Positions 16,186-25,603 of a DNA stretch of 46,208 bases are shown piece by piece (position 1 is the first letter of the stretch; every line of letters starts with the position of its first letter). Origin of the DNA: Bacteroidia bacterium. GTDB taxonomy: Bacteria > Bacteroidota > Bacteroidia > SpSt-205. The stretch covers positions 6,947 to 53,154 of the forward strand of contig JANZYW010000007.1 of the NCBI GenBank assembly GCA_026413325.1, in the 5' to 3' direction. The position numbers and the translations under genes were made by a program. The notes beneath the pieces were generated by a model that was not told the DNA's origin, did no database searches, and was given only the letters and a program-made list of their open reading frames with translations.

Positions 16186-18678
16186 TCACGGTTGGGGGGA
16201 GAGGGGGGTGAGATAGAGTTTTTCTCTCCGCTCATCTGTCCAGAAAATCCATACCTTTTCTTGCCAGGGGATAAGAACTGCTTCTGCCGCAGCTCCCGGT
16301 AGACGGATGGGCTTTAGATTGTCCGGACGGCGGCCTTGATGCAGGGTGTGTCCGGTCGTCATCTGAAGCAGGAGCCAGTATTCCTCTCCATTTTGGAGGA
16401 TCTGCCAGCGGCTTCGCTCTGGTACGGGGGTAAGGAGTATACCTTTCTCTCGTAGCTCGCCTGTCGGAGAAAAACGGGCATACACCAAATCCCATCGATT
16501 TGACCCTGAAGTGGCTAAGGCGGTGAGCAGCAGGTCGCCTCCTTGTAGGAGGAGAAGGGAAGGATAAAGATGGTGTCGATAGGGAAAGGGGGAGGTCTTT
16601 TGCCATAGGATTTCTCCGTGGGGTGAGAGTGCGAAGATGCGTAGATTCTGTTCATAGGGTCCTGGCGACTCTTCGCAGAAAGTGACAAATAGGACTCCTT
16701 CGGGAGTACAGATGCTTTGAAGGAAACGCTGAGGTTTGCTGGTGGGAGAGAGTAGAGTAGGAGAGTTTGGTATTTCTCCCAGAGGGGCGTGGGCATACAA
16801 GATCTGATAGCGATGGGCTACTTCTTCTTGCCACACGTGATGGGCAGTGTTTTCTCCTGGTGTGAAGAAAATGTAAGCACTATTTTGAAGGGGGGGCTTG
16901 GCCCGCCAGCCTGCTTCGGGAGCGGGAGGCCACACACTCCGCAAATACAAGTCGAATCCCGTCTCTTCCATGCTGCGATTGTCGGTCCAGCTTGCATATA
17001 GGCGATGAGGATGTCTTATCCAGTTCGCTTCGTTCTGGACTCGGTCGGCTCCACAAACGAGAAAAGGCTTAGGGAGGAATACTTTTTTTCCAGAAGGGAT
17101 GAGGGCTTGGGCGAAAAGGTCGCTTTCTACGTCGGACTCTTGGCCTTGCCAGAGGACCCAGAGGGTATCTCTAAAGAAAATAACTTTTGCATCTCGTTGG
17201 GAGAGGGTTGGCTGAGGCGCTATCGGCATCCCTTGTGCGGGCCAGCGGGAGGGGGCAGCGGAAGAGAGCTGTTGTAAGTAGAGCTGAGGTTTGCCTGCCG
17301 AGTCTCTGTCATCAGCCCAGAGAAGAAAGAGGTCTTTTCCCCGGGAGTAGGCTTGTAGCTGGGAAATTCGAGCATAGGGACGGGAGAGATTGCCTGCCAA
17401 TCGTTTGTGGAGGCGTATTTCTCCTTGAGTGGTGACAAGGGCTATGTGAGGATAGGTACCTTCTTGTGGTTTGTCTTCCAGGTAGGCTACCCAGAAATAC
17501 TGAAAGTCTTGGGTCGCTGTGCGGAGGCTATGTTGTTGGTGAGGATTGGTGGCTAAAGGCCGTCCGGCAAACTCCCACTGGGGCTTTACCGAAGCGGAAT
17601 ATCGTTGCATGTAGATATCGGCTTGGAGATGGCGATTGTCTATCCACACTGCGATCATCTCGTTTTGAAAGTAGTCCAAAATCAAATGAGGACTGCGTTG
17701 TGGACCGGGTAATTCCACCAAGGTTACGCCTTTAGAGGGAAGGAGCGGCTTTCCTGAACTGATCTCTACCCGTTGGAAATAAAGGTCCCAGTCCTGGTTG
17801 CGGTTGTCTTCCCATACGATGAGAAGGTCGGTACCTCTCTTATAGAGGCGAGGATTCTGCTGATCCCCTGCTTCCAGACAGAGAGGCTTCTCGTAGAGAA
17901 GGTTTCCATTTCGGTTGTATCGAATGAGGTACAAGTCTTTTCCCGCCCCGCCTATGGAAGCGCTTTCGTAGACGCCCAGGATACCCCCGTAGCCGTCTCC
18001 GATGAACTCTGCTGCTTCGACACTTCGGTGGAGGCCGGAGAGGGAGCGGGGGCCCTGTTCTGCTTCCCCATTCCAGCGCCACTTCTGGATACGCAGCTCC
18101 CACCTATCGCCTACGTAACTTTCCCATAAGACTAAGAAGCCCTCTAATCCACTCGGGATAAAGCGGCCTTTTCGCTGAGGCCGTTCCCGAGAATCAATCG
18201 ATGTCGCAAAAAGCTGGCTTCCAGTGGCACTCCACCCTTGGAGAGAGAGAGTTTGGTCCTCCTCAAGAAGGAGAACTACCCCCCCCTCAGGATGGGGGAG
18301 TAGGGCGATGTGATGAGCTTTTTGCGGTAGACGCAGTTTCCATTGAAAGAGGCCTTCTGGCTCTATTGCACAGACAGCCATATGATGTGGCGTACTCCAA
18401 GCCGCGTATAGCCATCCTTTTTCGCCGACGACGGCATTCCAGGTACGCACGCCCACTGTATCTTCGCAGGAGAGACACAATCCATTTCGCCCTATGTTTT
18501 CATAACCGCTGGTATCAATATGGTGGACAAAGAGATCGACCTTTCCCGCTCGTGTGGCGATATAACCGACCCAAGCGTCTTGCGCAAGACCGCTAAATAG
18601 CTGAAGCTCCTGAGCAGATTGGGCATAAGCGGTGGAAAACTGCCACATTTGTAGCCAGACAAGGAGGAGAGATCCCAT
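16186..18678 (-). CDS. Large secreted repeat protein, probably beta-propeller
   Basis: 830 residues with an N-terminal signal peptide ending near TAYAQS. I do not recognise a named family. A recurring motif W-x-D-x-R followed by D-x-Y-x-Q is visible: VWEDNRNQDWDLYFQRV, VWIDNRHLQADIYMQRY, LWADDRDSAGKPQLYLQ, SWTDNRSMEETGFDLYL and FWTDERREKLYLTPL. Such repeats occur in sialidase-like beta-propellers of exported proteins. No C-terminal sorting domain is seen, because the protein ends LYLTPLSPQP, so it is either periplasmic or released. TACCTTTG lies 5 bases before the ATG. It is divergent from the lipoprotein gene at 18726. Role unknown. Confidence 0.75.
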   Translation of the reverse strand: MGSLLLVWLQMWQFSTAYAQSAQELQLFSGLAQDAWVGYIATRAGKVDLFVHHIDTSGYENIGRNGLCLSCEDTVGVRTWNAVVGEKGWLYAAWSTPHHMAVCAIEPEGLFQWKLRLPQKAHHIALLPHPEGGVVLLLEEDQTLSLQGWSATGSQLFATSIDSRERPQRKGRFIPSGLEGFLVLWESYVGDRWELRIQKWRWNGEAEQGPRSLSGLHRSVEAAEFIGDGYGGILGVYESASIGGAGKDLYLIRYNRNGNLLYEKPLCLEAGDQQNPRLYKRGTDLLIVWEDNRNQDWDLYFQRVEISSGKPLLPSKGVTLVELPGPQRSPHLILDYFQNEMIAVWIDNRHLQADIYMQRYSASVKPQWEFAGRPLATNPHQQHSLRTATQDFQYFWVAYLEDKPQEGTYPHIALVTTQGEIRLHKRLAGNLSRPYARISQLQAYSRGKDLFLLWADDRDSAGKPQLYLQQLSSAAPSRWPAQGMPIAPQPTLSQRDAKVIFFRDTLWVLWQGQESDVESDLFAQALIPSGKKVFLPKPFLVCGADRVQNEANWIRHPHRLYASWTDNRSMEETGFDLYLRSVWPPAPEAGWRAKPPLQNSAYIFFTPGENTAHHVWQEEVAHRYQILYAHAPLGEIPNSPTLLSPTSKPQRFLQSICTPEGVLFVTFCEESPGPYEQNLRIFALSPHGEILWQKTSPFPYRHHLYPSLLLLQGGDLLLTALATSGSNRWDLVYARFSPTGELREKGILLTPVPERSRWQILQNGEEYWLLLQMTTGHTLHQGRRPDNLKPIRLPGAAAEAVLIPWQEKVWIFWTDERREKLYLTPLSPQP

Positions 18679-18683
18679 CCCAG

Positions 18684-18691
18684 CAAAGGTA
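18684..18691 (-). promoter_or_regulatory. TAnnTTTG -7 promoter element (830-residue protein)
   Basis: TACCTTTG on the minus strand ends 5 bases before the ATG at 18678. Confidence 0.6.
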
Positions 18692-18712
18692 AGCCTATCC
18701 TTTCCCTCTCCC

Positions 18713-18720
18713 TATATTTG
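18713..18720 (+). promoter_or_regulatory. TAnnTTTG -7 promoter element (lipoprotein gene)
   Basis: TATATTTG ends 5 bases before the ATG at 18726. It is back-to-back with the element at 18684-18691, within a 47-base intergenic gap. Confidence 0.6.
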
Positions 18721-18725
18721 CCCGC

Positions 18726-19370
18726 ATGATTAAAGCGCATCAGAAGGTAGCGTGGGTTTCGCTGCCTTTTGTACTATTTGGCTGCTGTCAAGATACGCTT
18801 TCATACAACCCTTCTAATGAGACGTATTATATACCTGATCCAGAAGCGCGTTTTTGTGTCGGGATACCTGAGGGCAATGGACGAATGCTGGTGCATTTTT
18901 ACCCCAATCATGAATGGTCATATGGTTTGGAGGTGCGTACCCAGGGGCCCGCTTCCGCCAATACAAAAGCTTTTGCTATCACATCCTCTGATGCGAATCA
19001 CTCAGAGGATAAGTTCATCCTCTATGGAGATGGGAGAGGTCATGCTACTGCCCCCTTTACTTTCGAAGCCCCGATCCAAGTACGAGAAATCTATGCCAAG
19101 GAAGGACAGACAAAATGGCCTGACTACGTTTTTGCTCCTAACTACCCTTTACCTTCCTTATCTGACGTGGCGAAACATATTGAGAAGTATCGCCATTTAC
19201 CAGGTCTTCCTTCCGCTGAGGAAGTCAGAAAGAAAGGGTATTCTCTCCTCGATGTGCAAACAGCTCTGGTAGAAAAAGTAGAGGAGCTTACTTTGTATGT
19301 ACTCTCTCTCCAGCGCCAAGTAGACTCTCTCAAGACAGCCCTTGCCCTTTGTCAGAAGCCGGTGAAGTAA
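18726..19370 (+). CDS. Putative lipoprotein with S74/tail-fibre-like C-terminal region
   Basis: 214 residues. The N-terminus has a hydrophobic stretch ending LFGCC, a loose lipobox, so a lipid-anchored protein is likely. The middle is unremarkable beta-like sequence. The C-terminal ~80 residues (WPDYVFAPNYPLPSLSDVA, HLPGLPSAEEVRKKGYSLLD, LVEKVEELTLYVLSLQRQV) match a tail found on many Bacteroidota surface proteins. It resembles the region next to peptidase S74 intramolecular chaperone domains and ends in a trimerising-type coiled coil. This suggests an oligomeric surface protein. The actA promoter begins a few bases after its stop codon. Function unknown. Confidence 0.75.
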   Translation: MIKAHQKVAWVSLPFVLFGCCQDTLSYNPSNETYYIPDPEARFCVGIPEGNGRMLVHFYPNHEWSYGLEVRTQGPASANTKAFAITSSDANHSEDKFILYGDGRGHATAPFTFEAPIQVREIYAKEGQTKWPDYVFAPNYPLPSLSDVAKHIEKYRHLPGLPSAEEVRKKGYSLLDVQTALVEKVEELTLYVLSLQRQVDSLKTALALCQKPVK

Positions 19371-19381
19371 TGGAACTTCGT

Positions 19382-19389
19382 TACCTTTG
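19382..19389 (+). promoter_or_regulatory. TAnnTTTG -7 promoter element (act operon)
   Basis: TACCTTTG ends 13 bases before the ATG at 19403. This leaves a short leader, longer than that of most genes here. It is the only promoter seen for actABCDEF. Confidence 0.55.
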
Positions 19390-19402
19390 TTGCGGTTTTC
19401 AT

Positions 19403-20584
19403 ATGCAAATGAAATTCCCTATGCGCTGGCTATTCTTCTTTAGCCTTTTCACGTGGATGTGGGCACAAGATGGCAAAGCCCTTTTCCAGGCCAACTGTGC
19501 TTCGTGCCATGCCGTCAATCGTCGGGTAGTGGGTCCTGCTCTCAAAGGAGCCCATGAACGTTGGGGTAACGATGAAGCGGAAATGGTCAAGTTCATTCAG
19601 AATTCCCAGGCATATATAAATGGAAATTTCAAAAATACCGCTTATGCCAAAAAGCTTTATGAAGAATATAATAAGGCTGTGATGACTGCCTTCACTGGTC
19701 TGTCTGAGGCCGAGATTAGGGCTATTTTAGGCTACATAAAGGCGGAGACGGAGGCTCTTGCTGCTGCGGCCAAGCCGGCAGGCGAGGCGTCGACTTCAGC
19801 AGGAGCCGTCTCAGGTGGTGGAGCTGATATAAGCCCGATTCTCTGGGTATTGGTACTGGCCCTTGGGGCTATTGCAGTTGCCCTTCTTGTTGCGACCCTT
19901 GCGCTGGCTCGCTTGCTCCGACCTGAGGTGGACTTGGCTCGTCCCTCCGCCTGGGATAAGCTGCGGAAAGCACTTGCTTCTCGTACTTTCATCGGATTAG
20001 CCGCCCTTTTAGGTTTCTTATGGCTTAGCAGTGCTACTGTCAAAAAGGCTCGGAAAGTGGGTCTGCACCAGGGATATCAGCCAGTCCAGCCTGTAGCCTT
20101 TTCTCACAAGACACACGCGGGGGAGTATAAGATCGCCTGCCAGTATTGTCACATCGGGGTTGAGAAGGGTAAGTCAGCTACAATCCCTTCTACCAATATC
20201 TGTATGAACTGTCATACGTACATCCAAGAGGGTTCTCGCTATGGTACGAAAGAGATAGCGAAGATTCTTGCCTCTTATGAATCGGGCAAACCGATAGAGT
20301 GGGTTCGTGTCCATAACCTCCCTGACCTGGTCTATTTCAACCACGCCCAGCATGTTAGAGTAGGGGGCATCGCATGCCAGACCTGCCATGGTCCGGTAGA
20401 GGAGATGGAAGAGGTGTATCAATATAGTGACCTGAGCATGGGATGGTGTATCAACTGCCATCGCCAAACCAAGGTAGATCTGACAGCGAATCCTTATTAC
20501 GCCCGCTTGCATGAGCAGCTCAAGGAAAAAGAGGTTACCGTCGAGCAGCTCGGTGGGTTAGAATGTTCCAAATGCCACTACTAA
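19403..20584 (+). CDS. actA: Alternative complex III subunit ActA: monoheme plus pentaheme cytochrome c
   Basis: 393 residues from ATG 19403; the ORF track's 19349 start precedes the promoter and lies in the previous gene. A signal peptide is followed by a class I cytochrome c domain with CASCH (near 32-36) and VGPALKGAHERW. Two membrane segments follow (ILWVLVLALGAIAVALL; FIGLAALLGFLWL). The periplasmic pentaheme domain has CQYCH, CMNCH, CQTCH, CINCH and CSKCH. That makes six heme motifs in all. In alternative complex III the pentaheme ActA takes electrons from the ActB iron-sulfur chain. The N-terminal monoheme is an extra fused domain, possibly a Bacteroidota trait. It is the first gene of actABCDEF. 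The ATG at 19409 is an equally plausible start. Confidence 0.93.
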   Translation: MQMKFPMRWLFFFSLFTWMWAQDGKALFQANCASCHAVNRRVVGPALKGAHERWGNDEAEMVKFIQNSQAYINGNFKNTAYAKKLYEEYNKAVMTAFTGLSEAEIRAILGYIKAETEALAAAAKPAGEASTSAGAVSGGGADISPILWVLVLALGAIAVALLVATLALARLLRPEVDLARPSAWDKLRKALASRTFIGLAALLGFLWLSSATVKKARKVGLHQGYQPVQPVAFSHKTHAGEYKIACQYCHIGVEKGKSATIPSTNICMNCHTYIQEGSRYGTKEIAKILASYESGKPIEWVRVHNLPDLVYFNHAQHVRVGGIACQTCHGPVEEMEEVYQYSDLSMGWCINCHRQTKVDLTANPYYARLHEQLKEKEVTVEQLGGLECSKCHY

Positions 20585-20596
20585 AAGAGCCAATCT

Positions 20597-23500
20597 ATGC
20601 GCGACTTTTCTCGAGATATCCCCGTTGAAGCCCTCTTTGAGGAGGGCACTTCCTCTAACAGACGTGATTTCCTCAAGTGGTGTGGTATCACTGTCAGTGC
20701 GGCGGTACTTGCTGCCTGTGAAAAAACACCCGTAAAGTATGCTCTCCCCTATGTGAAGAAGCCCGCAGAGCATACCCCGAGTGTCCCAGATTATTATGCC
20801 TCTACCTATTTTGATGGGCAGCTCTTTCAGTCTGTCCTCGTAAAAGTGCGGGATGGACGACCTATAAAGATAGAAGGCAATCCTTCCTACTCTCCTGCTG
20901 GGGGAGGCACGCATCCTCGAGGTCAAGCGTCTATACTCCCTCTTTACGACCACACCCGACTGCAGAAGCCTCTTTTGAATGGTCAGCCGGTGGACTGGAG
21001 TGCACTGGGGACGTCTTTCACGGAGCAACTCAAAGCGCAAGATGCCCAAGGCAAAATCATTTACCTCATCACCCCACCGATCATCAGTCCCAGTTTGCAA
21101 GCTTTGATACAGGAGTGGTTAGGTATCTTCAAACACGGCCGTCATATTATTTACGAAGCTGAGTCTTACGATGCGCTGCTATCAGTGCATGAAGCCCTTT
21201 TTGGTCGGCGTGTCCTCCCTACCTATCGATTTGATAAGGCACAAGTGATAGTGGGTTTCAATGCAGACTTCCTGGGTACATGGATAGACCCCACTACTTA
21301 TGCACGGCAGTGGTCTCAGAATCGTCATCTCTATGAGGGGCGAAATGATATGTCTCTTCATATTCAATTTGAGTCTGTACCCACTATTACGGGGCTCAGT
21401 GCGGATCGACGGATAGCAGCCTCTCCTTTCGAGGTTCGACGGGCGATTCTCAGTCTCTATAATAAGCTTGCTGAACTCGCGGGGCAGGCCCCTCTTACTG
21501 ACGAGCGCTGGGATACTCCTGGGGGAGACGTGGCTTATACAGCGCAGAAGCTCTGGGAAGCTCGTGGAAAAGCATTAGTTGTCACCCGTTCTCATAGTCC
21601 AGCTCTTCAGGCCGTCGTAGCGGGTATTAATCTTCTACTCGATGCATACGGGAACACTGCCTATGTCGATCCTGCCTGTTTTCTGAGGGGAGGGAAAGAA
21701 GCAGACTTTGAAGCTTTCCTATCTGATGCCCTTGAGAATCGAGTAGGAGCAGTTCTCTTTTATCAGGTAAACCCGATCTATAGTTATCCCGATGCACAGC
21801 GGGTCGAGCAAAGCCTGAAAGCCATCCCCATCACTGCAGCCATCCATACTCACTTACATGAGACAGCTCAGCTCTGTCAGTACGCTTTCTCAGAAAATCA
21901 CTATCTGGAGAGCTGGGGCGATGCACAGCCCTATGAAGGCCTCTATACCTTGCAACAGCCCACTATTTCTCGGATATTTTCCACTCGCTCTTTTCCGGAG
22001 ATTCTCTTGGGGTGGCTCGGGCGCTCTGAGTCGCACTTGGACTATCTCAAGGCTTTCTGGACTAAACAAGTGTATCCAGCCTACAAAGCCTATATCAAAG
22101 CGCTCGAATCAGGAAAAGCTACTCCTTTTTGGGGTGGAGTAGAAAGTCCTGTATCGGGAGAAACTCCCGAGAATTTCTGGGTGAACGCTCTGGAACGGGG
22201 AGTGGTCGATCTCACGATACTTCCTTCTAAGCAACCCAAGGTACAGTGGAAACCCACCGAATGGATAGCCCAGATACCTACTGAGGAGAAAGCCCCCCTG
22301 ACGCTTTATTTGTACGAGAAAGTAGGGATTGGAGATGGTACACAAGCGGGTAATCCTTGGCTTCAAGAGTTACCAGACCCTGTTTCTCGGGTGGCATGGG
22401 ATAACTACATCGTTATTTCTCCCGTTTTGGCTCGAGAAAAGGGCCTACAAACGAATGATGTAGCTCGCATCACCGCTGGGGAGCAGAGCATGGAGTTACC
22501 TGTGTATGTCCTCCCTGGGGTGGCAGTGGATACCATCGGTGTGGCGATAGGGTATGGGCGGAAGGCAGGAGGAAGAGCGGCTGTAGGTATCGGTCAAAAC
22601 GGCTATCCTTTCTTCAGTAGGCTTCCCTCTGGGCATCGGACCTGTGTGGTGTCGAACGTCTCGCTTCAGAAGACAGGACAGACGTATGAGCTCGCCCGTG
22701 TCCAGCAGTGGGAGACCTATGTGGGCCGAGAGTACATTCGGGAAACCTCCCTCACTGCCTACAAAGCCGATCCCCACGCCGGCAACCACGAAGAGCCGAA
22801 GCTCATCAACCTGTGGTGGAAAGAGCATCCGATGCCTGGCCATCGATGGGGAATGGCTATAGACCTTACTGCTTGTATCGGCTGTGGGGCTTGTGTCGTG
22901 GCTTGTGTGGCGGAAAACAATATCCCTGTCGTTGGACGTGATGAAATGCGACGAGGGAGAGACATGCATTGGATTCGAATCGACCGCTATTTCACCTCAG
23001 TGGCAGGACACACGGGGAAGGCAGAAGAATTTCCTCCTCCCCCCGCAGAAGATTTCCCTCGTGCTTTCTTCCAGCCCATGTTATGCCAACATTGCGACCA
23101 TGCTCCCTGTGAGACTGTGTGCCCCGTTCTCGCTATCGCCCATAGCTCTGAAGGCATCAATCAACAAGTCTATAATCGCTGTGTAGGCACCCGATATTGT
23201 GCCAACAACTGCCCGTACAAAGTGCGTCGCTTCAACTGGTTTGATTACACCAATGCAGAAAATTGGGCCTTCAATCCAGTGGATGAGCTGGGCCGAATGG
23301 TGCTCAATCCCGATGTGACCGTTCGGGCTCGAGGAGTGATGGAGAAGTGCAGCTTTTGTGTACAACGGATACAGGCGGCTAAGCTGGAGGCTAAAAAGGA
23401 AAGACGCCCCCTTCGCGATGGGGATGTCAAGACAGCTTGTCAGCAGGCTTGCCCTACCGGCGGTATTACCTTCGGAGATCTGAATGATCCTGAGAGCCTT

Positions 23501-23626
23501 GTTTCCAAACGTACATCCGAACCTCGGGGGTACTACGCTCTGTCTGAGTTGAATGTGCGGCCTTCTATCCGCTATCTGGTCAAAGTACGCAATGCAGAAA
23601 TCCCTCAACCGAAACAACACGCATAG
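20597..23626 (+). CDS. actB: Alternative complex III subunit ActB: molybdopterin-like/iron-sulfur protein
   Basis: 1009 residues. The N-terminus has a twin-arginine-like SNRRDFLKWCG followed by AAVLAAC (Cys41), which looks like a Tat signal with a possible lipobox. A long molybdopterin-oxidoreductase-like domain follows; in this family it carries no cofactor. The C-terminal ~280 residues are a ferredoxin-like subunit with four cysteine groups: CIGCGACVVAC, CQHCDHAPCETVC, CVGTRYCANNC, and CSFC with CQQACP. This is the expected set for three [4Fe-4S] and one [3Fe-4S] clusters. It relays electrons from quinol to the ActA hemes on the periplasmic side. It begins 12 bases after the actA stop and ends 2 bases before actC. 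Confidence 0.95.
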   Translation: MRDFSRDIPVEALFEEGTSSNRRDFLKWCGITVSAAVLAACEKTPVKYALPYVKKPAEHTPSVPDYYASTYFDGQLFQSVLVKVRDGRPIKIEGNPSYSPAGGGTHPRGQASILPLYDHTRLQKPLLNGQPVDWSALGTSFTEQLKAQDAQGKIIYLITPPIISPSLQALIQEWLGIFKHGRHIIYEAESYDALLSVHEALFGRRVLPTYRFDKAQVIVGFNADFLGTWIDPTTYARQWSQNRHLYEGRNDMSLHIQFESVPTITGLSADRRIAASPFEVRRAILSLYNKLAELAGQAPLTDERWDTPGGDVAYTAQKLWEARGKALVVTRSHSPALQAVVAGINLLLDAYGNTAYVDPACFLRGGKEADFEAFLSDALENRVGAVLFYQVNPIYSYPDAQRVEQSLKAIPITAAIHTHLHETAQLCQYAFSENHYLESWGDAQPYEGLYTLQQPTISRIFSTRSFPEILLGWLGRSESHLDYLKAFWTKQVYPAYKAYIKALESGKATPFWGGVESPVSGETPENFWVNALERGVVDLTILPSKQPKVQWKPTEWIAQIPTEEKAPLTLYLYEKVGIGDGTQAGNPWLQELPDPVSRVAWDNYIVISPVLAREKGLQTNDVARITAGEQSMELPVYVLPGVAVDTIGVAIGYGRKAGGRAAVGIGQNGYPFFSRLPSGHRTCVVSNVSLQKTGQTYELARVQQWETYVGREYIRETSLTAYKADPHAGNHEEPKLINLWWKEHPMPGHRWGMAIDLTACIGCGACVVACVAENNIPVVGRDEMRRGRDMHWIRIDRYFTSVAGHTGKAEEFPPPPAEDFPRAFFQPMLCQHCDHAPCETVCPVLAIAHSSEGINQQVYNRCVGTRYCANNCPYKVRRFNWFDYTNAENWAFNPVDELGRMVLNPDVTVRARGVMEKCSFCVQRIQAAKLEAKKERRPLRDGDVKTACQQACPTGGITFGDLNDPESLVSKRTSEPRGYYALSELNVRPSIRYLVKVRNAEIPQPKQHA

Positions 23627-23628
23627 TT

Positions 23629-25083
23629 ATGTTTGAGAGTCCGATACGAGAGCCACTCATTTTGGGGCGGAAAACCTATCGTCAGATTACAGATGACCTC
23701 GTGGCCCCTATATTAGGCCCAGCCAGCTGGAAGTGGTATGTGACTACTGCTTTTACTGCGGCGGTAATGTTTGCTGGTTTCGCAGCGATAGCCTATACCC
23801 TCTGGGTGGGGATCGGAACATGGGGGCTCAATAAGACCGTGGGCTGGGCTTTCGACATCACGAACTTTGTCTTCTGGATAGGCATCGGTCATGCAGGGAC
23901 ACTCATATCGGCTATTCTTTTGCTCTTTAGACAGCGGTGGCGTATGGCTATCAATAGAGCAGCAGAGGCCATGACCATATTTGCCGTGATTTGCGCTGGT
24001 CTCTTCCCCATCATACATATGGGCAGACCTTGGCTGGCTTTCTGGGTACTTCCCCTCCCTAATACACATGGTTCTCTTTGGGTTAACTTCAACTCTCCTC
24101 TTCTATGGGACGTTTTTGCCATCAGCACGTATTTTACGATTTCGCTTTTATTCTGGTATACAGGACTCATACCTGACTTGGCGATGGTCCGGGACCGGGC
24201 GAAGCCTGGAAGCTTTGCTCGGTGGGCCTATGGCATCCTGGCTTTCGGTTGGACAGGAAGTGCTAAGCAGTGGCAGCGATTCGAAGCGGTTTCCCTCGTA
24301 CTGGCAGGACTTTCTACTCCTCTCGTTCTTTCTGTGCATTCCATCGTGAGCTTCGACTTTGCCACCTCTATACTGCCGGGATGGCATACGACGATCTTTC
24401 CTCCCTACTTCGTAGCGGGTGCGATTTTCTCAGGCTTCGGCATGGTACTTACCTTGATGATCGTCACCCGTGAAGTCCTGAATCTCAAAGACTACATTAC
24501 GCTGGAGCATATCGACGCCATGGCGAAAGTTACCCTTGCTACGGGTATGATGGTAGGGTTTGCCTATGCTACGGAGTTCTTTATAGCCTGGTATTCTGGA
24601 TCATATTGGGAGCGGTATATCTTTCTCAATCGCGCTTTTGGTCCTTACTGGTGGTCCTACTGGGCTATGGTCAGCTGCAATCTTTTTATTCCGCAGGTCT
24701 TCTGGTTCAAGAAGCTCAGAAGAAGTCCGTGGTTTGTATTTGTGATTTCTATTTTTGTAAACATAGGTATGTGGTTTGAGCGGTTTGTGATTATCGTGAC
24801 ATCTCTTCATCGTGATTTTCTATCCTCTTCTTGGCGCATGTATGCTCCTACCTGGGTAGAAGTGACGATTTTTGCGGGCACGTTTGGTCTATTTCTCACA
24901 CTATATCTTCTCTTTGCTCGCTATCTCCCCGTCATCGCAGCCGCTGAGACTAAGAGTATCCTCAAGACCTCTGGAGATCAGTATGCAGGGGTTTCTTGGG
25001 AAGCGTATCAAGCACGAAAACGGGAAGGGGCGATTGCTCCTGCTTTTCATCCTGCAATGGATCCGGATTCTCCCCACTCCTAA
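23629..25083 (+). CDS. actC: Alternative complex III subunit ActC (NrfD-like quinol-binding membrane protein)
   Basis: 484 residues with about ten membrane segments, for example FTAAVMFAGFAAIAYTLWV, AEAMTIFAVICAGLFPIIH and FVFVISIFVNIGMWFE. It is an NrfD/PsrC-type subunit. In alternative complex III, ActC and its paralogue ActF form the membrane core, and ActC holds the menaquinol site and a likely proton path. The charged and aromatic residues around IGIGHAGTLISAI and WFERFVIIVTSLHRDFL are conserved family stretches. The ATG is 2 bases after the actB stop, so translation is probably coupled. Confidence 0.94.
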   Translation: MFESPIREPLILGRKTYRQITDDLVAPILGPASWKWYVTTAFTAAVMFAGFAAIAYTLWVGIGTWGLNKTVGWAFDITNFVFWIGIGHAGTLISAILLLFRQRWRMAINRAAEAMTIFAVICAGLFPIIHMGRPWLAFWVLPLPNTHGSLWVNFNSPLLWDVFAISTYFTISLLFWYTGLIPDLAMVRDRAKPGSFARWAYGILAFGWTGSAKQWQRFEAVSLVLAGLSTPLVLSVHSIVSFDFATSILPGWHTTIFPPYFVAGAIFSGFGMVLTLMIVTREVLNLKDYITLEHIDAMAKVTLATGMMVGFAYATEFFIAWYSGSYWERYIFLNRAFGPYWWSYWAMVSCNLFIPQVFWFKKLRRSPWFVFVISIFVNIGMWFERFVIIVTSLHRDFLSSSWRMYAPTWVEVTIFAGTFGLFLTLYLLFARYLPVIAAAETKSILKTSGDQYAGVSWEAYQARKREGAIAPAFHPAMDPDSPHS

Positions 25084-25096
25084 TCATACTTAGTCT

Positions 25097-25603
25097 ATGG
25101 CGAAGTATCTCATAGCCTTATATGAAGAGGAGGATAAGCTCCTCAGTGCTGTGGAAGCCCTTCAAAAAGAAGGAATTCCTCTCCATGAAGTTTGTACGCC
25201 TTATCCTGTACATGGGTTAGATCAGGCCTTACATCTTCGAAAGTCCCGCTTGCCGGATGCTGCATTCGTCTATGGGGCTTTGGGGACGTTATCCGCTTTA
25301 TCCATGCAGATCTATATGTACACTATCGATTGGCCTGTCAATATTGGCGGCAAATCACATTTGCCCTTCCCGAGTTTTATCCCGATCACCTTCGAGCTAA
25401 CTGTACTTTTTGCAGGTGTACTCATGTTCTTTTCCTATCTGGCGGTTAATCGTTTTTATCCCGGGAAAAAAGCGGTGGTATATGATTCGCGTCAAACGGA
25501 CGATGCGATGGTCGTCGCTATTGCAGAGCAGACTGCTTGGGAGGCTGCTCGAGCTATATTCGAGAAAACAGGTGCCGCAGAGGCTAAAATAGTCGAACTA
25601 TGA
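25097..25603 (+). CDS. actD: Alternative complex III subunit ActD (DUF3341)
   Basis: 168 residues. A soluble N-terminal domain (MAKYLIALYEEEDKLLSAVE, EVCTPYPVHGLD) precedes two membrane segments (FVYGALGTLSALSMQIYMY; ITFELTVLFAGVLMFFSYL) and a short cytoplasmic tail. This is the usual ActD layout. It is a small structural subunit next to ActC in the complex. It starts 13 bases after actC and its last codons overlap actE by 4 bases. Confidence 0.93.
   Translation: MAKYLIALYEEEDKLLSAVEALQKEGIPLHEVCTPYPVHGLDQALHLRKSRLPDAAFVYGALGTLSALSMQIYMYTIDWPVNIGGKSHLPFPSFIPITFELTVLFAGVLMFFSYLAVNRFYPGKKAVVYDSRQTDDAMVVAIAEQTAWEAARAIFEKTGAAEAKIVEL

Noticed and set aside
20558-21100. 180-codon minus-strand ORF antisense to actB
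   Set aside because: actB is certain here and the antisense product has no recognisable features.
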